A DNA stretch of 64,000 nucleotides, from positions 2,554,001-2,618,000 of the forward strand of contig NZ_CP132334.1 in assembly GCF_030758415.1 (NCBI RefSeq). The letters run 5' to 3'. Under the pieces are notes generated by a model. The model was not told where the DNA came from, made no database searches, and was given only the letters and a program-made list of their open reading frames with translations. Source of the stretch: Parvularcula sp. IMCC14364. GTDB taxonomy: Bacteria; Pseudomonadota; Alphaproteobacteria; Caulobacterales; Parvularculaceae. Both the position numbers and the translations under genes were made by a program. How positions within the stretch are numbered: position 1 is the first letter of the stretch; each line of letters opens with the position of its first letter. Of this stretch, positions 46,795 to 56,149 are shown piece by piece.

Positions 46795-47373
46795 TTACTC
46801 TTCCTCGTCTGAGGGTGCGTTCTCTTGCTGCTGCATCCGCTCACGCGCACGCTCGCGCATCCTTTCGCCAACACGCTGGCGCTTCTCTTGATGCTCCAAA
46901 CGCTGCTTCTGGCGATATTCTTCAATACGCTTCAGCAAGGCAATCCGCTCCGCATCCGGTAAATCTGTCAACACTTTCTGAATTGTAGCCGCCGTCAGTT
47001 GCTGCTGCTCAAACTGCTTGCGTTGCAGGGCGTCTACAGCCTGTGCAAACTGCTCCGTATCCAGTTCGGGTTGACGCAGCGCATCACCAACCTTGCCCCG
47101 CAGGCGCGCAATCTCCTGCTGCATCCTGCGGGATTCCGGCAGGGAATCCCGGATGGTTCGCCGGGCCTGCTGGCGCAAATCAGGGGGCAATGTCTCAAGC
47201 GACCTGATCGGCAGAATATCATTACTGCCCGCAACAGCCCATTGCGCAGCAGAAGGCGGACGCTGCCCCTCCGGGCCACGTCGCTCTGCCCCGTTACCGA
47301 TCTTGTCACCGATAAAAAGTCCGACAATGAATATGTTGATCGCCAGTGAGGCGAGAAGCAACAGGTTACGCAT
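46795..47373 (-). CDS. Periplasmic heavy-metal-sensor-like protein (CnrX/CpxP-like)
   Basis: 192-aa protein with an N-terminal signal anchor (NLLLLASLAINIFIVGLFIG) and a periplasmic helical hairpin of the Metal_resist type (LPPDLRQQARRTIRDSLPE, then long Arg/Glu/Gln-rich helices). The C-terminus is a highly charged coiled coil ending in EEE. Its start overlaps the stop of the anti-sigma-like gene by one base (TGATG), third in an operon with an ECF sigma factor. The set resembles CnrH/CnrY/CnrX, in which the periplasmic partner controls the anti-sigma factor. Metal or other stress signal not determinable. Confidence 0.72.
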   Translation of the reverse strand: MRNLLLLASLAINIFIVGLFIGDKIGNGAERRGPEGQRPPSAAQWAVAGSNDILPIRSLETLPPDLRQQARRTIRDSLPESRRMQQEIARLRGKVGDALRQPELDTEQFAQAVDALQRKQFEQQQLTAATIQKVLTDLPDAERIALLKRIEEYRQKQRLEHQEKRQRVGERMRERARERMQQQENAPSDEEE

Positions 47374-47783
47374 CAGTTTGTCCCTTCCGCAGGATCACTA
47401 TCGAATAAGCCGTTATCAGCAAGGGCAACCGCATAATAACCGGCAAGTTCTTCTTCAGGGGTCAGATCAGTATAGGCGGCAGGCGTGCCCATCAGCCCGC
47501 CAAAGACCAGACCGGCCACACCAGCTGCGCCCATGGTACCAAGCGCAAGCGGGCGCAACAATGCTTCAAGACCACCGGAAAAGCGCCGTGACAGATTTTC
47601 CAGAAAGCTGACAGCAACGGAGGCGCGTTCCGGCGCCATGTCTGCGTTGGCTGCAACGGCCTGGACAATGGCATCACGTGCACGATCACTCAAGGCCGGC
47701 ACAGGGTCTTGCCTGGTCAGCAGATCAACACTGGCCGCAACGGCGCTCTCTTCCATCTGACTGTTGTTATCAGGATCACGCAT
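47373..47783 (-). CDS. Putative membrane anti-sigma factor
   Basis: 136-aa protein with a soluble N-terminal part of about 80 residues, one hydrophobic segment (LALGTMGAAGVAGLVFGGLMG, about 80-100) and a short periplasmic tail. No zinc-binding HxxxCxxC motif is visible, so it is not a classical ZAS anti-sigma factor. The assignment rests on size, topology and position: 14 bp after the ECF sigma gene and overlapping the sensor-like gene. Inferred to hold the sigma factor inactive at the inner membrane. Confidence 0.6.
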   Translation of the reverse strand: MRDPDNNSQMEESAVAASVDLLTRQDPVPALSDRARDAIVQAVAANADMAPERASVAVSFLENLSRRFSGGLEALLRPLALGTMGAAGVAGLVFGGLMGTPAAYTDLTPEEELAGYYAVALADNGLFDSDPAEGTN

Positions 47784-47797
47784 TCTCTATATACTCC

Positions 47798-48418
47798 TTA
47801 CACTGCACGCATATCAGTTTCCCGGGTATCATTATCTGCCTCACCTGACAGACCGGTTTGCAAAACCACATCGCCCTTCAAGCCTCGCCGCGCTCGTGCC
47901 AGCAGGGACTCAACAGCCTGCACAGACACTTCCATAATCTCCGCCGCCTCTGCATTGGTCATCTCTTCAAAATGGCACAACACAAGGGCTGTCTTCTGCC
48001 GCTCCGGCAATCGCTCCAGTGCAGCCCGCAACAATACCGCCCGTTCTGCCTCTTCTAGAGACTGCAACCCGTCTGCCCGCGTGTCTGCACTGTCGGGCAG
48101 GTCATCTCCAGCCGCGTGCTCATACCGGGTTGATGCCTTGCGCAGACGATCATAACACAGATTGATCGTCACCCGGTGAAGCCAGGTCGAAAACACAGCT
48201 GTCTCCGGCTGCCAGGTACAGGCATGTTTCCACATGCGGATAAAAGCCTCCTGCACGATGTCCTCTGCAGCATCGCGGGTGCCCAGCATACGATAGGCAA
48301 CAGCCATCAGCCGGTCTCCATAGGCATCGACCAGCACACGCGCAGCAGCGGCGTCCCCTCTGGCAACGCCGCGCACATAGTCAAGGTCAGGATCATGAAC
48401 GACCAAATTGTTACTCAT
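47798..48418 (-). CDS. ECF-family RNA polymerase sigma factor
   Basis: 206-aa sigma factor with region 2 (YRMLGTRDAAEDIVQEAFIR, MWKHACTWQPETAVFSTWLH) and region 4 (LPERQKTALVLCHFEEMTN, AEAAEIMEVSVQAVESLLAR) and no region 3, as in ECF/RpoE-like proteins. First gene of the cassette with the anti-sigma-like and metal-sensor-like genes. ECF operons are usually autoregulated, but no certain -35/-10 was identified in the 77-bp gap before it. Confidence 0.9.
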   Translation of the reverse strand: MSNNLVVHDPDLDYVRGVARGDAAAARVLVDAYGDRLMAVAYRMLGTRDAAEDIVQEAFIRMWKHACTWQPETAVFSTWLHRVTINLCYDRLRKASTRYEHAAGDDLPDSADTRADGLQSLEEAERAVLLRAALERLPERQKTALVLCHFEEMTNAEAAEIMEVSVQAVESLLARARRGLKGDVVLQTGLSGEADNDTRETDMRAV

Positions 48419-48495
48419 CCCAGCGGGTACGTGTCTCTAACGATAGAAGGCCCGGCAACCTGTCGCAATATCCGCCTTTTTTGCTTACTTCCCTG

Positions 48496-51411
48496 TCAAA
48501 ACGGGCCAACAATGTCGCGGAACACGGCTTTTACGTGCTGTGTATGCGTGATGAGGCGGTCTTCGATCTGTTCTGGTTGTTCACCACCAAGGCGCCAGCC
48601 GATGACCTCAAGCAGGGCCTGAGACATATCCTGCCCCTGGCGCGCATAGCCAAGCGCGGCGCGGCGTAACTGCAGCACAATCTCATAATCCTGCCAGGCC
48701 CCCAGAAGCTGAGCCTGGTGCGTGCTGGACATAATCCCCTGCGCAGCGAAAACCGGCAGCATGTCAGCAATATGCCGCGGGAAGCGCCCATGTTCTGCGC
48801 CATGAACAAGCGCCAGATACTGACAGATAAAATCAATATCGGTCAGGCCACCGGCCAGACGTTTGAGGTCAAACCCATGGGCTGGTGGCTTCTCCTTCAA
48901 CAGACGATAGCGCATCGCCAGCACATCGCCGCGCACTTTCTCCGCATCGCGCTTTCGCGTCAGAATGGCCTCTATCTCGGCATCAATAGTCTGCACCAAA
49001 CCGGCATCACCCGCGATGGCGCGGGCCTTGACCATGGCCATTTCTTCCCAGGTCCAGGCATCACTTTCATAATAGCGCCGAAACGTCGGCAACCGTACGG
49101 CAGCCGGTCCCGCCCCGCCGGACGGGCGCAGCGCCATGTCCACATCGTAGAGACTGCCCTCTTCCGTCTGGGCCGAGAGGGCGGTCACAAAACGCCTGAC
49201 ATATCGCGTGAACCAGTTGACCGCATCCAGCGGTCGCTCATGCGACGAACGCGCGCCATCCGGCGTATCGTAAACAAAAATCAGATCAAGATCAGAGACG
49301 ATGGTCAGGCTGTCTGCACCAAGGCGCCCAAGTCCAATAACGGCCAGTTCCCCCGTCACAGGGCCATGATTGCGACACATTTCCACATGAGCGGTTGGCA
49401 GAGCCGCTTCAATGGCAGCATCAGCCAGTCTTGAATAATGCCGCGCCAGATCACGCACAGATGTCTGCGTCATCAGCATACGATAGGTCACGCGGAAACG
49501 CGCTTCGCGCACCTCGCGGCGCAGCGTGTTCAACTGGTCCTCAAAATTCCCGGCTTCCTGCACCAGGGCCAACAGATCCTCAGGTTCTGTATCGCTGCGA
49601 TCATCCTCAACGACGGCACTCACGAATGTTTCACTGACCAGCGACTCAATAAGATGCGCATGGGATGCAAGGCTTTGCCCCAGACGCGGCGACAGCGTAC
49701 ACAGACGGATCAACGTATCCAGGATTTCCACATTGCTCTGCAGTAGGGAGAAAAACTGCACCCCTGCAGGCAGTTGCCTCAACAGAAGGTCAAAGGCCTG
49801 AAACGCCTGCTGCGGCGTGTCTGTCCGCGACAGACTTTGCAGAATGACCGGCACAAGCCGGGTCAGTATCTCACGCGCCCTTGCCGATCTCGTTGCCCGA
49901 ATTCCGCCTGCGTGCCATTTCCGAATGGCCGAGGAAACAGAAGCCGGCGTATCAAATCCCATATTTTCAAGTGTTTTCAGCGTATCAGGGTGATCGTCCA
50001 CCCCGGTGAAAACGAGTGATCCTTTTTCAAGTGTCAGACGTTCGCCTTCTTCAAACAGTTCAGCATAGTGATCATGAACGGTATTCAAGGCACTCAACGT
50101 ATCTGCTTTCAGGCCATCCGCATCATCATACCCGGCAAGATGTGCAACGCGCAAAATATGCGCCGGATCTTTTGGTATCTGATGCGTCTGTGCGTCATTC
50201 ACCATCTGCAAGCGATGCTCAAGGCAGCGCAGAAACAGATAGGCGTCTCTTAATTCGTGCTCCACATCCCAGCGAATATGCCCCGCACTTGCCAGCGCCT
50301 GAAGACCCCCAAGCGTGGTGCGCTCGCGCAATGCAGGATTGCGTCCGCCAAGGATCAACTGCTGTGTCTGAACATAAAATTCAACTTCTCGGATGCCGCC
50401 CCGGCCCAGCTTGATATCATGGTCCGCGAAGTCAAACCCGCCCATACCTTTTACAGCGTGTATCTGCCGCTTGATCGAATGAATATCTTCAATCGCCGCA
50501 AAATCGAGATACTTGCGCCAGATGAACGGCGTCAGAAAAGCCTTTATCTTTTTCTGCACGTCAGCATGACCCGCAATAATCCGTGCCTTGCTGAAAGCTG
50601 CGCGCTCCCAGTTCTGACCGTAATTTTCGTAATAGCGTTCTGCCGCCTCAATCGTCACGGCCGCTGCGGAAGTACCCGGATCAGGCCGTAGACGAAGATC
50701 AGTGCGGAATACATATCCGTCCGCCGTCTGATCCTGCAGAATACTCACAGCCAGTTGCGTTACACGCGCGGCAACTTTTCTGGCATCGCGCAGCCGCTCC
50801 GGCACGCCGTCGCGCTCCAGGAAGGTCTGTAACCGGCCTGCGTCATAAAAAACGACAAGGTCAATATCGCTTGAATAGTTCAGCTCAAACGCGCCATGCT
50901 TGCCCATGGCCAACACCGCCATACCGCTTTCCTGAACTGCGCCCGGCACAGTCACCTGCATCACTTCCTGCAAGGCAGAATTGAATGCAGCAATAACAGC
51001 CGCATCAGCAAAACGGGACAATGTGTCCATGACCTGCAAGTCCGACCAGACACCTGAAAGATCGTACAGGGAAAGTACGATCATCAGCCGATCCTTCAAC
51101 TTGCGTAAATCAGCCTTGACTGTTTCGGCGGGCCCAGTGCAGCAAAGCGCATCATGGATAATGCTCTCCGTCAATTCCTCGGGCGGCGCGGCCAGCAATA
51201 GCGGCAAGTGTGATTGCCATCGGAGAAACAGGCGCTCCAGATATGGCGACCCACTGGCCGCTTTCACCAGCAGGTCGCACACTGATGCATCAAGACTGTC
51301 TAAATTCAGCGCCGTTTCAAGGCGTGCACGAACCATTTCGTCATGCAGCCGTGGCCATTGGGATTTATCAATGTCCCCGATCTGGCTGCTGAATGCGTCG
51401 CTGTCAGACAT
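48496..51411 (-). CDS. glnE: Bifunctional glutamine synthetase adenylyltransferase/deadenylase
   Basis: 971-aa enzyme that adenylylates and deadenylylates glutamine synthetase according to nitrogen status signalled by PII. Two nucleotidyltransferase domains are visible, each with an SDxDL metal motif: N-terminal ELNYSSDIDLVVFYD and C-terminal SLTIVSDLDLIFVYD, plus GRGGIREVEFYVQTQQL and LAGGLTDIDFICQYLAL. ATG 51411 with AAGAG upstream is preferred to the 51435 extension. It sits upstream of the ECF cassette on the same strand. Confidence 0.94.
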   Translation of the reverse strand: MSDSDAFSSQIGDIDKSQWPRLHDEMVRARLETALNLDSLDASVCDLLVKAASGSPYLERLFLRWQSHLPLLLAAPPEELTESIIHDALCCTGPAETVKADLRKLKDRLMIVLSLYDLSGVWSDLQVMDTLSRFADAAVIAAFNSALQEVMQVTVPGAVQESGMAVLAMGKHGAFELNYSSDIDLVVFYDAGRLQTFLERDGVPERLRDARKVAARVTQLAVSILQDQTADGYVFRTDLRLRPDPGTSAAAVTIEAAERYYENYGQNWERAAFSKARIIAGHADVQKKIKAFLTPFIWRKYLDFAAIEDIHSIKRQIHAVKGMGGFDFADHDIKLGRGGIREVEFYVQTQQLILGGRNPALRERTTLGGLQALASAGHIRWDVEHELRDAYLFLRCLEHRLQMVNDAQTHQIPKDPAHILRVAHLAGYDDADGLKADTLSALNTVHDHYAELFEEGERLTLEKGSLVFTGVDDHPDTLKTLENMGFDTPASVSSAIRKWHAGGIRATRSARAREILTRLVPVILQSLSRTDTPQQAFQAFDLLLRQLPAGVQFFSLLQSNVEILDTLIRLCTLSPRLGQSLASHAHLIESLVSETFVSAVVEDDRSDTEPEDLLALVQEAGNFEDQLNTLRREVREARFRVTYRMLMTQTSVRDLARHYSRLADAAIEAALPTAHVEMCRNHGPVTGELAVIGLGRLGADSLTIVSDLDLIFVYDTPDGARSSHERPLDAVNWFTRYVRRFVTALSAQTEEGSLYDVDMALRPSGGAGPAAVRLPTFRRYYESDAWTWEEMAMVKARAIAGDAGLVQTIDAEIEAILTRKRDAEKVRGDVLAMRYRLLKEKPPAHGFDLKRLAGGLTDIDFICQYLALVHGAEHGRFPRHIADMLPVFAAQGIMSSTHQAQLLGAWQDYEIVLQLRRAALGYARQGQDMSQALLEVIGWRLGGEQPEQIEDRLITHTQHVKAVFRDIVGPF

Positions 51412-51452
51412 GATCTCTTGTTGTTTCTGCTTCAATCAGCATTATAGGCAAT

Positions 51453-51487
51453 AAAAAAGCCCGCTGCCATGCTGCATGCGGGCTTTT
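51453..51487 (-). terminator. Intrinsic terminator after the HU gene
   Basis: GCCCGC/GCGGGC stem extended by A-U pairs around a 13-nt loop, with a six-residue U-run on the minus strand. It lies between the HU stop (51509) and the glnE start, so glnE needs its own promoter or read-through. A run of four T on the other side could also serve plus-strand transcripts. Confidence 0.85.
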
Positions 51488-51508
51488 CCACATCGATGTG
51501 CGTGTGCG

Positions 51509-51796
51509 CTACTTACAGCCTGCTGCTTCTTTCAGATTGCTTGCCGGGCGGAAACGCAGGGACTTGGATGCCTTGATCTTGATCTCCTCACCTGTGCGCG
51601 GATTGCGGCCTTTGCGGGCGGCGCGCTTGGTGATGGTGAAAGTGCCGAAAGTACCGATTGTGTACTTTCCTTCTTTCTTGGACTTCTTCAGGCCTTTTTC
51701 TATTTCACCGAAGACAAGTTCTACAACGCGCTTTGCTTCTGCATTGCTCATATCCCCTGCGTCGGCAACATTTGCGATAAATTCTGCTTTGCTCAT
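51509..51796 (-). CDS. hup: HU-family DNA-binding protein
   Basis: 95-aa histone-like protein that bends DNA in the nucleoid. Motifs: MSKAEFIANVADAG, GTFGTFTITKRAARKGRNPR with the beta-arm tip GRNPRTGE, and KSLRFRPASNLKEA. GGAA precedes ATG 51796; the ATG at 51808 would add MERK. The tail after RPASNLKE is a little longer than in E. coli HU. It is followed by a strong terminator, so it is probably monocistronic. Confidence 0.92.
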   Translation of the reverse strand: MSKAEFIANVADAGDMSNAEAKRVVELVFGEIEKGLKKSKKEGKYTIGTFGTFTITKRAARKGRNPRTGEEIKIKASKSLRFRPASNLKEAAGCK

Positions 51797-51927
51797 TTTT
51801 CGTTCCATTCAGTTAAAAAATTGCCGCCCCGAACTCCGTAAGCGGATGCTTGAACAAAGCCCTGATTTTTGCTGGGTTTCAAGAAGGAAATTACATAAAA
51901 TCCAGTAAAAACCTGACAAATAAGAGG

Positions 51928-53568
51928 TCAGGACGATTGAATGCCCGGCGAATCACTGCCCGGTGACGGTCTGGCGGCTTTTGTCGCACTGGTTGCGCGC
52001 GTTTTCGGGGCTACTGGAAAAGCAATCCGGACCCCAAGACCCGCGCCAGCCCCGCCCGCGATCCCATCCGCCTCTGCATCAATCGCAGGACGTGCCAGCC
52101 CGTCACCGATCGTGAGATTGCCGTCATGAAAACTGATAATGGCGGAAACCATGGACAGGCCCAGGCCGGAGCCTTGCGTCGAGCGGCTCTGTTCAAGGCG
52201 TACGAACCGATTGAGGATACGCGCGCGATCAGAGGCCGGGACACCGGGACCATTATCTGCGACGCTCAGCAGCGCACCGCCGCCGGGGCGTGGGGCCACC
52301 TTGATCTCGATACGCGGCGTGATGCGGCTGTCCTTGTTTTCCTGGTCCGGCAGAACGCCGTATTTGAAAGCATTATCCAGAAGATTGGCCAGTGCCTGTG
52401 ACAACAACTCACGCGAGCCCAATACTTCCGGTGCAGGCGTCAGATCAGTGACCAGATCAAACCCCGCCTCCTCGGCGGCTGGTTCATACAATTCAAGGAC
52501 TTCATTAACGACTGAAATCAGATCAACTCTCTGCATACGCTTCTTCGTCTGCTCACCCGCTTCAATGCGCGTGATCGACAACAGGGCATTGAATGTTGCC
52601 AGCAGCCGGTCTACGTCGCCGGCGGTCTTGTGCAGAATGTCCTGCGTATCTGCGTCCGGCTTGGTGATGGCCGTATCCAGCCGGTTGCGAATACGGGTCA
52701 ATGGAGAGCGCAGGTCATGGGCGATATTGTCGCTGACCTGCCGCATCCCGTCCATCAGCCGTTCAATCTGATCCAGCATGGCATTGAGATTCTGGGCGAG
52801 ACTGTCAAATTCGTCCTGTGCACCGGAAAGCGGTACGCGCCGTGAGAGATCACCAGCCCTGACAGCCTCAGCGGTCCGGTTCACCCGGTCAATCCGGACA
52901 AGGAACGACCGGCTCGAAAAGAACGCCAGCAACAGCGCCAGCACCAGCGTGCCAAGCGCCATTGTCAGGATCACATCACGCGCAGCCATCCTGATACTGA
53001 CAAGGTCAGAAATATCGCGTGCCAGAAATATCAGCGCCTCCAGTTCACCAGTCTGCGGATCATAAAATCGCTCGAGACGGCCAATGGCATAGCGCGTTTC
53101 AAAGCTCTCAGGCTCAAGGAAAGTGTTTTCAAGATTGCGCCTGTCGCGCCGATATTCAAATTCGATGGCCCCGTCCGATGTCAGCGCCTCAGAGGGCACT
53201 TCTTCCAGATCGCGCACCGGCAGCTGCTTGGTCTTGCTGTCAATGAGGATATACAGACTATCACTGGAATAGGGATTGAACAGAAGCCGGTTCTCGCTGG
53301 AAGCGCGCGCCTTTACCGTGCCGCGCAGGCTGGCAAGACCGACAAGCTGATAAATCTTCTGCAGATTTTCAAATTCCTCATCAATCTGATCTTCAACCCC
53401 CGTGATGGCAGCTCCGATCGTCGCACGGTAACTGAACGCACCGAGCAACATCACGGAGACCATGAACAAGGAGACTGTAATCAGGGCAAAGCGGAATGAT
53501 GTGGTGCGCGTCAGCCGTCGCAACATGCTGGGCTGGCGCGGCCCTGAAGGTGTGTCTTCATCCATCAT
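51928..53568 (-). CDS. Sensor histidine kinase of the DegP-linked two-component system
   Basis: 546-aa membrane kinase: helix at about 28-50, periplasmic sensor region to about 195, helix at about 197-220 (VILTMALGTLVLALLLAFF), HAMP, HisKA with NIAHDLRSPLTRIRNRL (His284), HATPase_c (NLLDNAFKYG, VADNGPGVP, GSGLGLSMV) with a Gly/Ala-rich insertion near 500, and a Pro/Ser-rich tail. It follows the response regulator by 17 bp, so the two are a cognate pair. An envelope signal is suggested by the neighbouring degP. Confidence 0.88.
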   Translation of the reverse strand: MMDEDTPSGPRQPSMLRRLTRTTSFRFALITVSLFMVSVMLLGAFSYRATIGAAITGVEDQIDEEFENLQKIYQLVGLASLRGTVKARASSENRLLFNPYSSDSLYILIDSKTKQLPVRDLEEVPSEALTSDGAIEFEYRRDRRNLENTFLEPESFETRYAIGRLERFYDPQTGELEALIFLARDISDLVSIRMAARDVILTMALGTLVLALLLAFFSSRSFLVRIDRVNRTAEAVRAGDLSRRVPLSGAQDEFDSLAQNLNAMLDQIERLMDGMRQVSDNIAHDLRSPLTRIRNRLDTAITKPDADTQDILHKTAGDVDRLLATFNALLSITRIEAGEQTKKRMQRVDLISVVNEVLELYEPAAEEAGFDLVTDLTPAPEVLGSRELLSQALANLLDNAFKYGVLPDQENKDSRITPRIEIKVAPRPGGGALLSVADNGPGVPASDRARILNRFVRLEQSRSTQGSGLGLSMVSAIISFHDGNLTIGDGLARPAIDAEADGIAGGAGAGLGVRIAFPVAPKTRATSATKAARPSPGSDSPGIQSS

Positions 53569-53585
53569 GCCCGCACCGTGCCGGT

Positions 53586-54263
53586 CTAATCCTCGTCTGA
53601 AAGTGTATAGCCGGCACCACGCACAGTCTTGAGAAGAGGCGTTTCAAAATCCTTGTCGATTTTGCCGCGCAACCGCGAAATATGCACATCAATAACATTC
53701 GTTTGCGGATCGAAGTGATATTCCCAGACATTCTCCAACAGCATGGTCCGCGTCACAACCTGCCCCGCATGACGGATCAGATATTCCAGCAGACGGAATT
53801 CACGCGGCTGCAGGTCGATCTTTCGGCCATCGCGGCGCACCGTGCGTGACAGAATATCCATTTCAAGGTCGCCAACACTGAACTTTGTTGTCGCATTGGT
53901 CGGTGCACGGCGGCGACCCAGCGCCTCAACCCGGGCAAGTAGTTCCGAGAAGGCATAGGGCTTGACCAGATAATCATCACCGCCAGCCTGCAGGCCAGCC
54001 ACGCGGTCATCAACTTCTCCGAGGGCGGACAGGAACAGGGCCGGCGTTTCGTCACCTGCCTCGCGGCGACGCTCCAGCAATGTCAGGCCATCCAGTTCCG
54101 GCAGCATACGGTCAATGACATAAGCATCATAGCCACCATTCTCTGCCATGTTCAGGCCTGTTGCCCCGTCCAGGACGTGATCGACGGAATGTCCCGCCTC
54201 GCGCAAGCCTTTCACCAGAAAGGCCGCAGCATCTGCATCGTCTTCAATTACCAGAATACGCAT
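53586..54263 (-). CDS. OmpR/PhoB-family response regulator
   Basis: 225-aa regulator. Receiver domain with acidic pocket VIEDDAD, phosphoacceptor Asp51 in VIDRMLPELDG, and conserved Lys in YLVKPYAFSELLAR; C-terminal winged helix with LQPREFRLLEYLIRHAG and TNVIDVHISRLRGKID. Transcribed with the downstream histidine kinase. Upstream lie hairpins and then degP on the same strand, so the regulon may include degP. Confidence 0.93.
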   Translation of the reverse strand: MRILVIEDDADAAAFLVKGLREAGHSVDHVLDGATGLNMAENGGYDAYVIDRMLPELDGLTLLERRREAGDETPALFLSALGEVDDRVAGLQAGGDDYLVKPYAFSELLARVEALGRRRAPTNATTKFSVGDLEMDILSRTVRRDGRKIDLQPREFRLLEYLIRHAGQVVTRTMLLENVWEYHFDPQTNVIDVHISRLRGKIDKDFETPLLKTVRGAGYTLSDED

Positions 54264-54345
54264 TCAGCTCTCCACTTCATCAGCCGGCGCCCTATCCGGT
54301 GAAACTAAGTTCAGCCCTGCACTGAGGGCTGTGTCAACAAAACAC

Positions 54346-54369
54346 TTGTCCGGGCCGCAGCCCGGACAA
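54346..54369 (-). terminator. 10-bp perfect hairpin after degP
   Basis: TTGTCCGGGC-CGCA-GCCCGGACAA, 35 bp past the degP stop. The minus strand continues GTGTTTTG, so the U-run is weak, but the stem is very strong. A second hairpin AGCCCT-N6-AGGGCT (54313-54330) lies between it and the response regulator start. Confidence 0.6.
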
Positions 54370-54403
54370 TGAAAATCATCTCTTATCCGTCAGCCGGATA
54401 GAC

Positions 54404-55906
54404 TCATTCTTCTTCCTCGAGCGGCAAGGCGCGGAAGTCCTTGCGGCCACCAACATGAACACGCAGCAGGAGTGCTTCCTTGCCGGACTTTGTCGCATTC
54501 TCGATCTTCTTCTGAAGATCGGCCGGTGATGTCACCTTGCGACGATCCGCTTCCAGAATAACCGTACCCGGTGTCAACAATGCTTCAGCGCCCAGACTGC
54601 CCGGCAGTACATTGGTGACAACAACGCCGGCCACAGTTGGCTCAAGATTCAGCTCTTCCCGATCATCAGCGGTCAGACTACGGAAGCTGACACCCAGATT
54701 TTCGGCCAGTTCGTCCTCTGCTTCCTGCTGTTCTTCAGGTTCCGGCAACGTGACCCCGGCAAGAGCTGCCTCGTCACGCTCTCCCAGTTTGACTTTCAGT
54801 GTACGGTTGCGCCCTTCACGATACACCAGCATGTCCACTGTCTGGCCCGGCTCAACACCGCCAACGGCCCGTGTCAGCTCACGCGCGTCCGCAACTTCCT
54901 CACCATCAAACTTGAGGACGATGTCGCCGCTTTCCATGCCGGCATTCTTCGCGGGCGTATTGTCCTGAACATTGACAACCAGCGCCCCCTTGGCATCCGG
55001 GAGGCCGACAGCCGCCGCATGATTGTTGTCAAACGGACGGATTTCAACACCCAGCCAGCCACGGGTAACGGAGCCTTTGTCGATCAGTTGACTGACGACA
55101 AACTGTGCCGTCTCTGACGGGATCGCAAAACCGATCCCGACACTGCCGCCTGTCGGAGAATAGATTGCCGTATTGACGCCTACCACCCGGCCATTCAGGT
55201 CAAATGTCGGCCCACCGGAATTGCCCCGGTTAATTGGCGCATCCACCTGAATGTAATCGCTGTAGCTGCTGGCATAATTGGTGCGGCCAATCGCAGAAAC
55301 GATGCCACTGGTGACGGTGCCACCAAGACCGAACGGGTTGCCAACGGCAAGCACCCAGTCGCCAACGCGCAAGTTCACATTGTCTGCAAATTCCACAAAT
55401 GGCTGGCCTGCATCGCTGTCCACTTTCAGCACAGCCAGATCAGTTGCCGGGTCGCTGCCGATCAGTTCAGCTTCCAGTTCAGAGCCGTCATTCAGGCGCA
55501 CGGTGATAGTGTCAGCCCCATCCACCACATGATGGTTGGTGACAATGTGTCCTTCACGGTCGATAAAAAAGCCTGACCCCTGACCAGCGGCACGGCGCTC
55601 CTCGCCCTCCTGCTCTAGCTGGTCACCAAAATCGAACCCGAACCGGCGCTCGAAATATTCGTCAAACCCTTCCGGCATCCGGCGGACCGCGCGCGGCACA
55701 GAGGCTTCTGTGTTCACGCTGACAACAGCAGGGCTGACCTGCTCAACCAGATCGGCAAAAGACAGTTGCCCGCCAATCCCCAGACTTGGCGTCATTAACC
55801 GCGGGGCCTGTGCCTGCACCGGGGCTGACAGCGCAAAGGCCGTCGCCGCAAGGGCCGCAATGGCTGTGGATCTCGACAGTATTTTTGTCACACCGTACTT
55901 GTTCAT
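54404..55906 (-). CDS. degP: Periplasmic Do-family serine protease
   Basis: 500-aa envelope quality-control protease/chaperone. Signal peptide (STAIAALAATAFALSAPVQA), trypsin-like domain with catalytic His in VTNHHVVDGAD, Asp in ATDLAVLKVDSD and Ser in NRGNSGGPTFD, then PDZ1 (MESGDIVLKFDGEEV) and PDZ2 (LGAEALLTPGTVILEADRRK). Between them is a Glu-rich linker. The active site is intact. It is followed by the two-component genes on the same strand, an arrangement suggesting an envelope-stress module. Confidence 0.94.
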   Translation of the reverse strand: MNKYGVTKILSRSTAIAALAATAFALSAPVQAQAPRLMTPSLGIGGQLSFADLVEQVSPAVVSVNTEASVPRAVRRMPEGFDEYFERRFGFDFGDQLEQEGEERRAAGQGSGFFIDREGHIVTNHHVVDGADTITVRLNDGSELEAELIGSDPATDLAVLKVDSDAGQPFVEFADNVNLRVGDWVLAVGNPFGLGGTVTSGIVSAIGRTNYASSYSDYIQVDAPINRGNSGGPTFDLNGRVVGVNTAIYSPTGGSVGIGFAIPSETAQFVVSQLIDKGSVTRGWLGVEIRPFDNNHAAAVGLPDAKGALVVNVQDNTPAKNAGMESGDIVLKFDGEEVADARELTRAVGGVEPGQTVDMLVYREGRNRTLKVKLGERDEAALAGVTLPEPEEQQEAEDELAENLGVSFRSLTADDREELNLEPTVAGVVVTNVLPGSLGAEALLTPGTVILEADRRKVTSPADLQKKIENATKSGKEALLLRVHVGGRKDFRALPLEEEE

Positions 55907-55988
55907 TCTTTCAACGCTCCGTTATCACGATCACTACCGCACTGATGATACAGCACCGGCAACCTTTTCGTATTCTGCATTACCCCCA

Positions 55989-56004
55989 TGGCCCAGTGGG
56001 GCCA
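55989..56004. promoter_or_regulatory. Palindrome TGGCCC-AGTG-GGGCCA upstream of degP
   Basis: Perfect 6-bp arms and 4-nt centre about 85 bp before the degP start, in the 243-bp gap to the next gene. It could be an operator or leader hairpin; the adjacent response regulator is one candidate binder but OmpR-type sites are usually direct repeats. Confidence 0.3.
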
Positions 56005-56149
56005 CGTTCAACATGGAATATGTGTTTTCCTTCATTACCGTGCAGTGGCGAATGGATTAAACATCGGTAATCCGTTTAGCCTTAACCCCATGTTTTAAAA
56101 GGCTTTCTGACAGTACAGGCAACTGAAAACCGCAATTTTCGCCCCCGGT

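Noticed and set aside
48718-49434. 238-codon open frame on the plus strand
   Set aside because: Antisense to glnE, with no recognisable domain or start signal.
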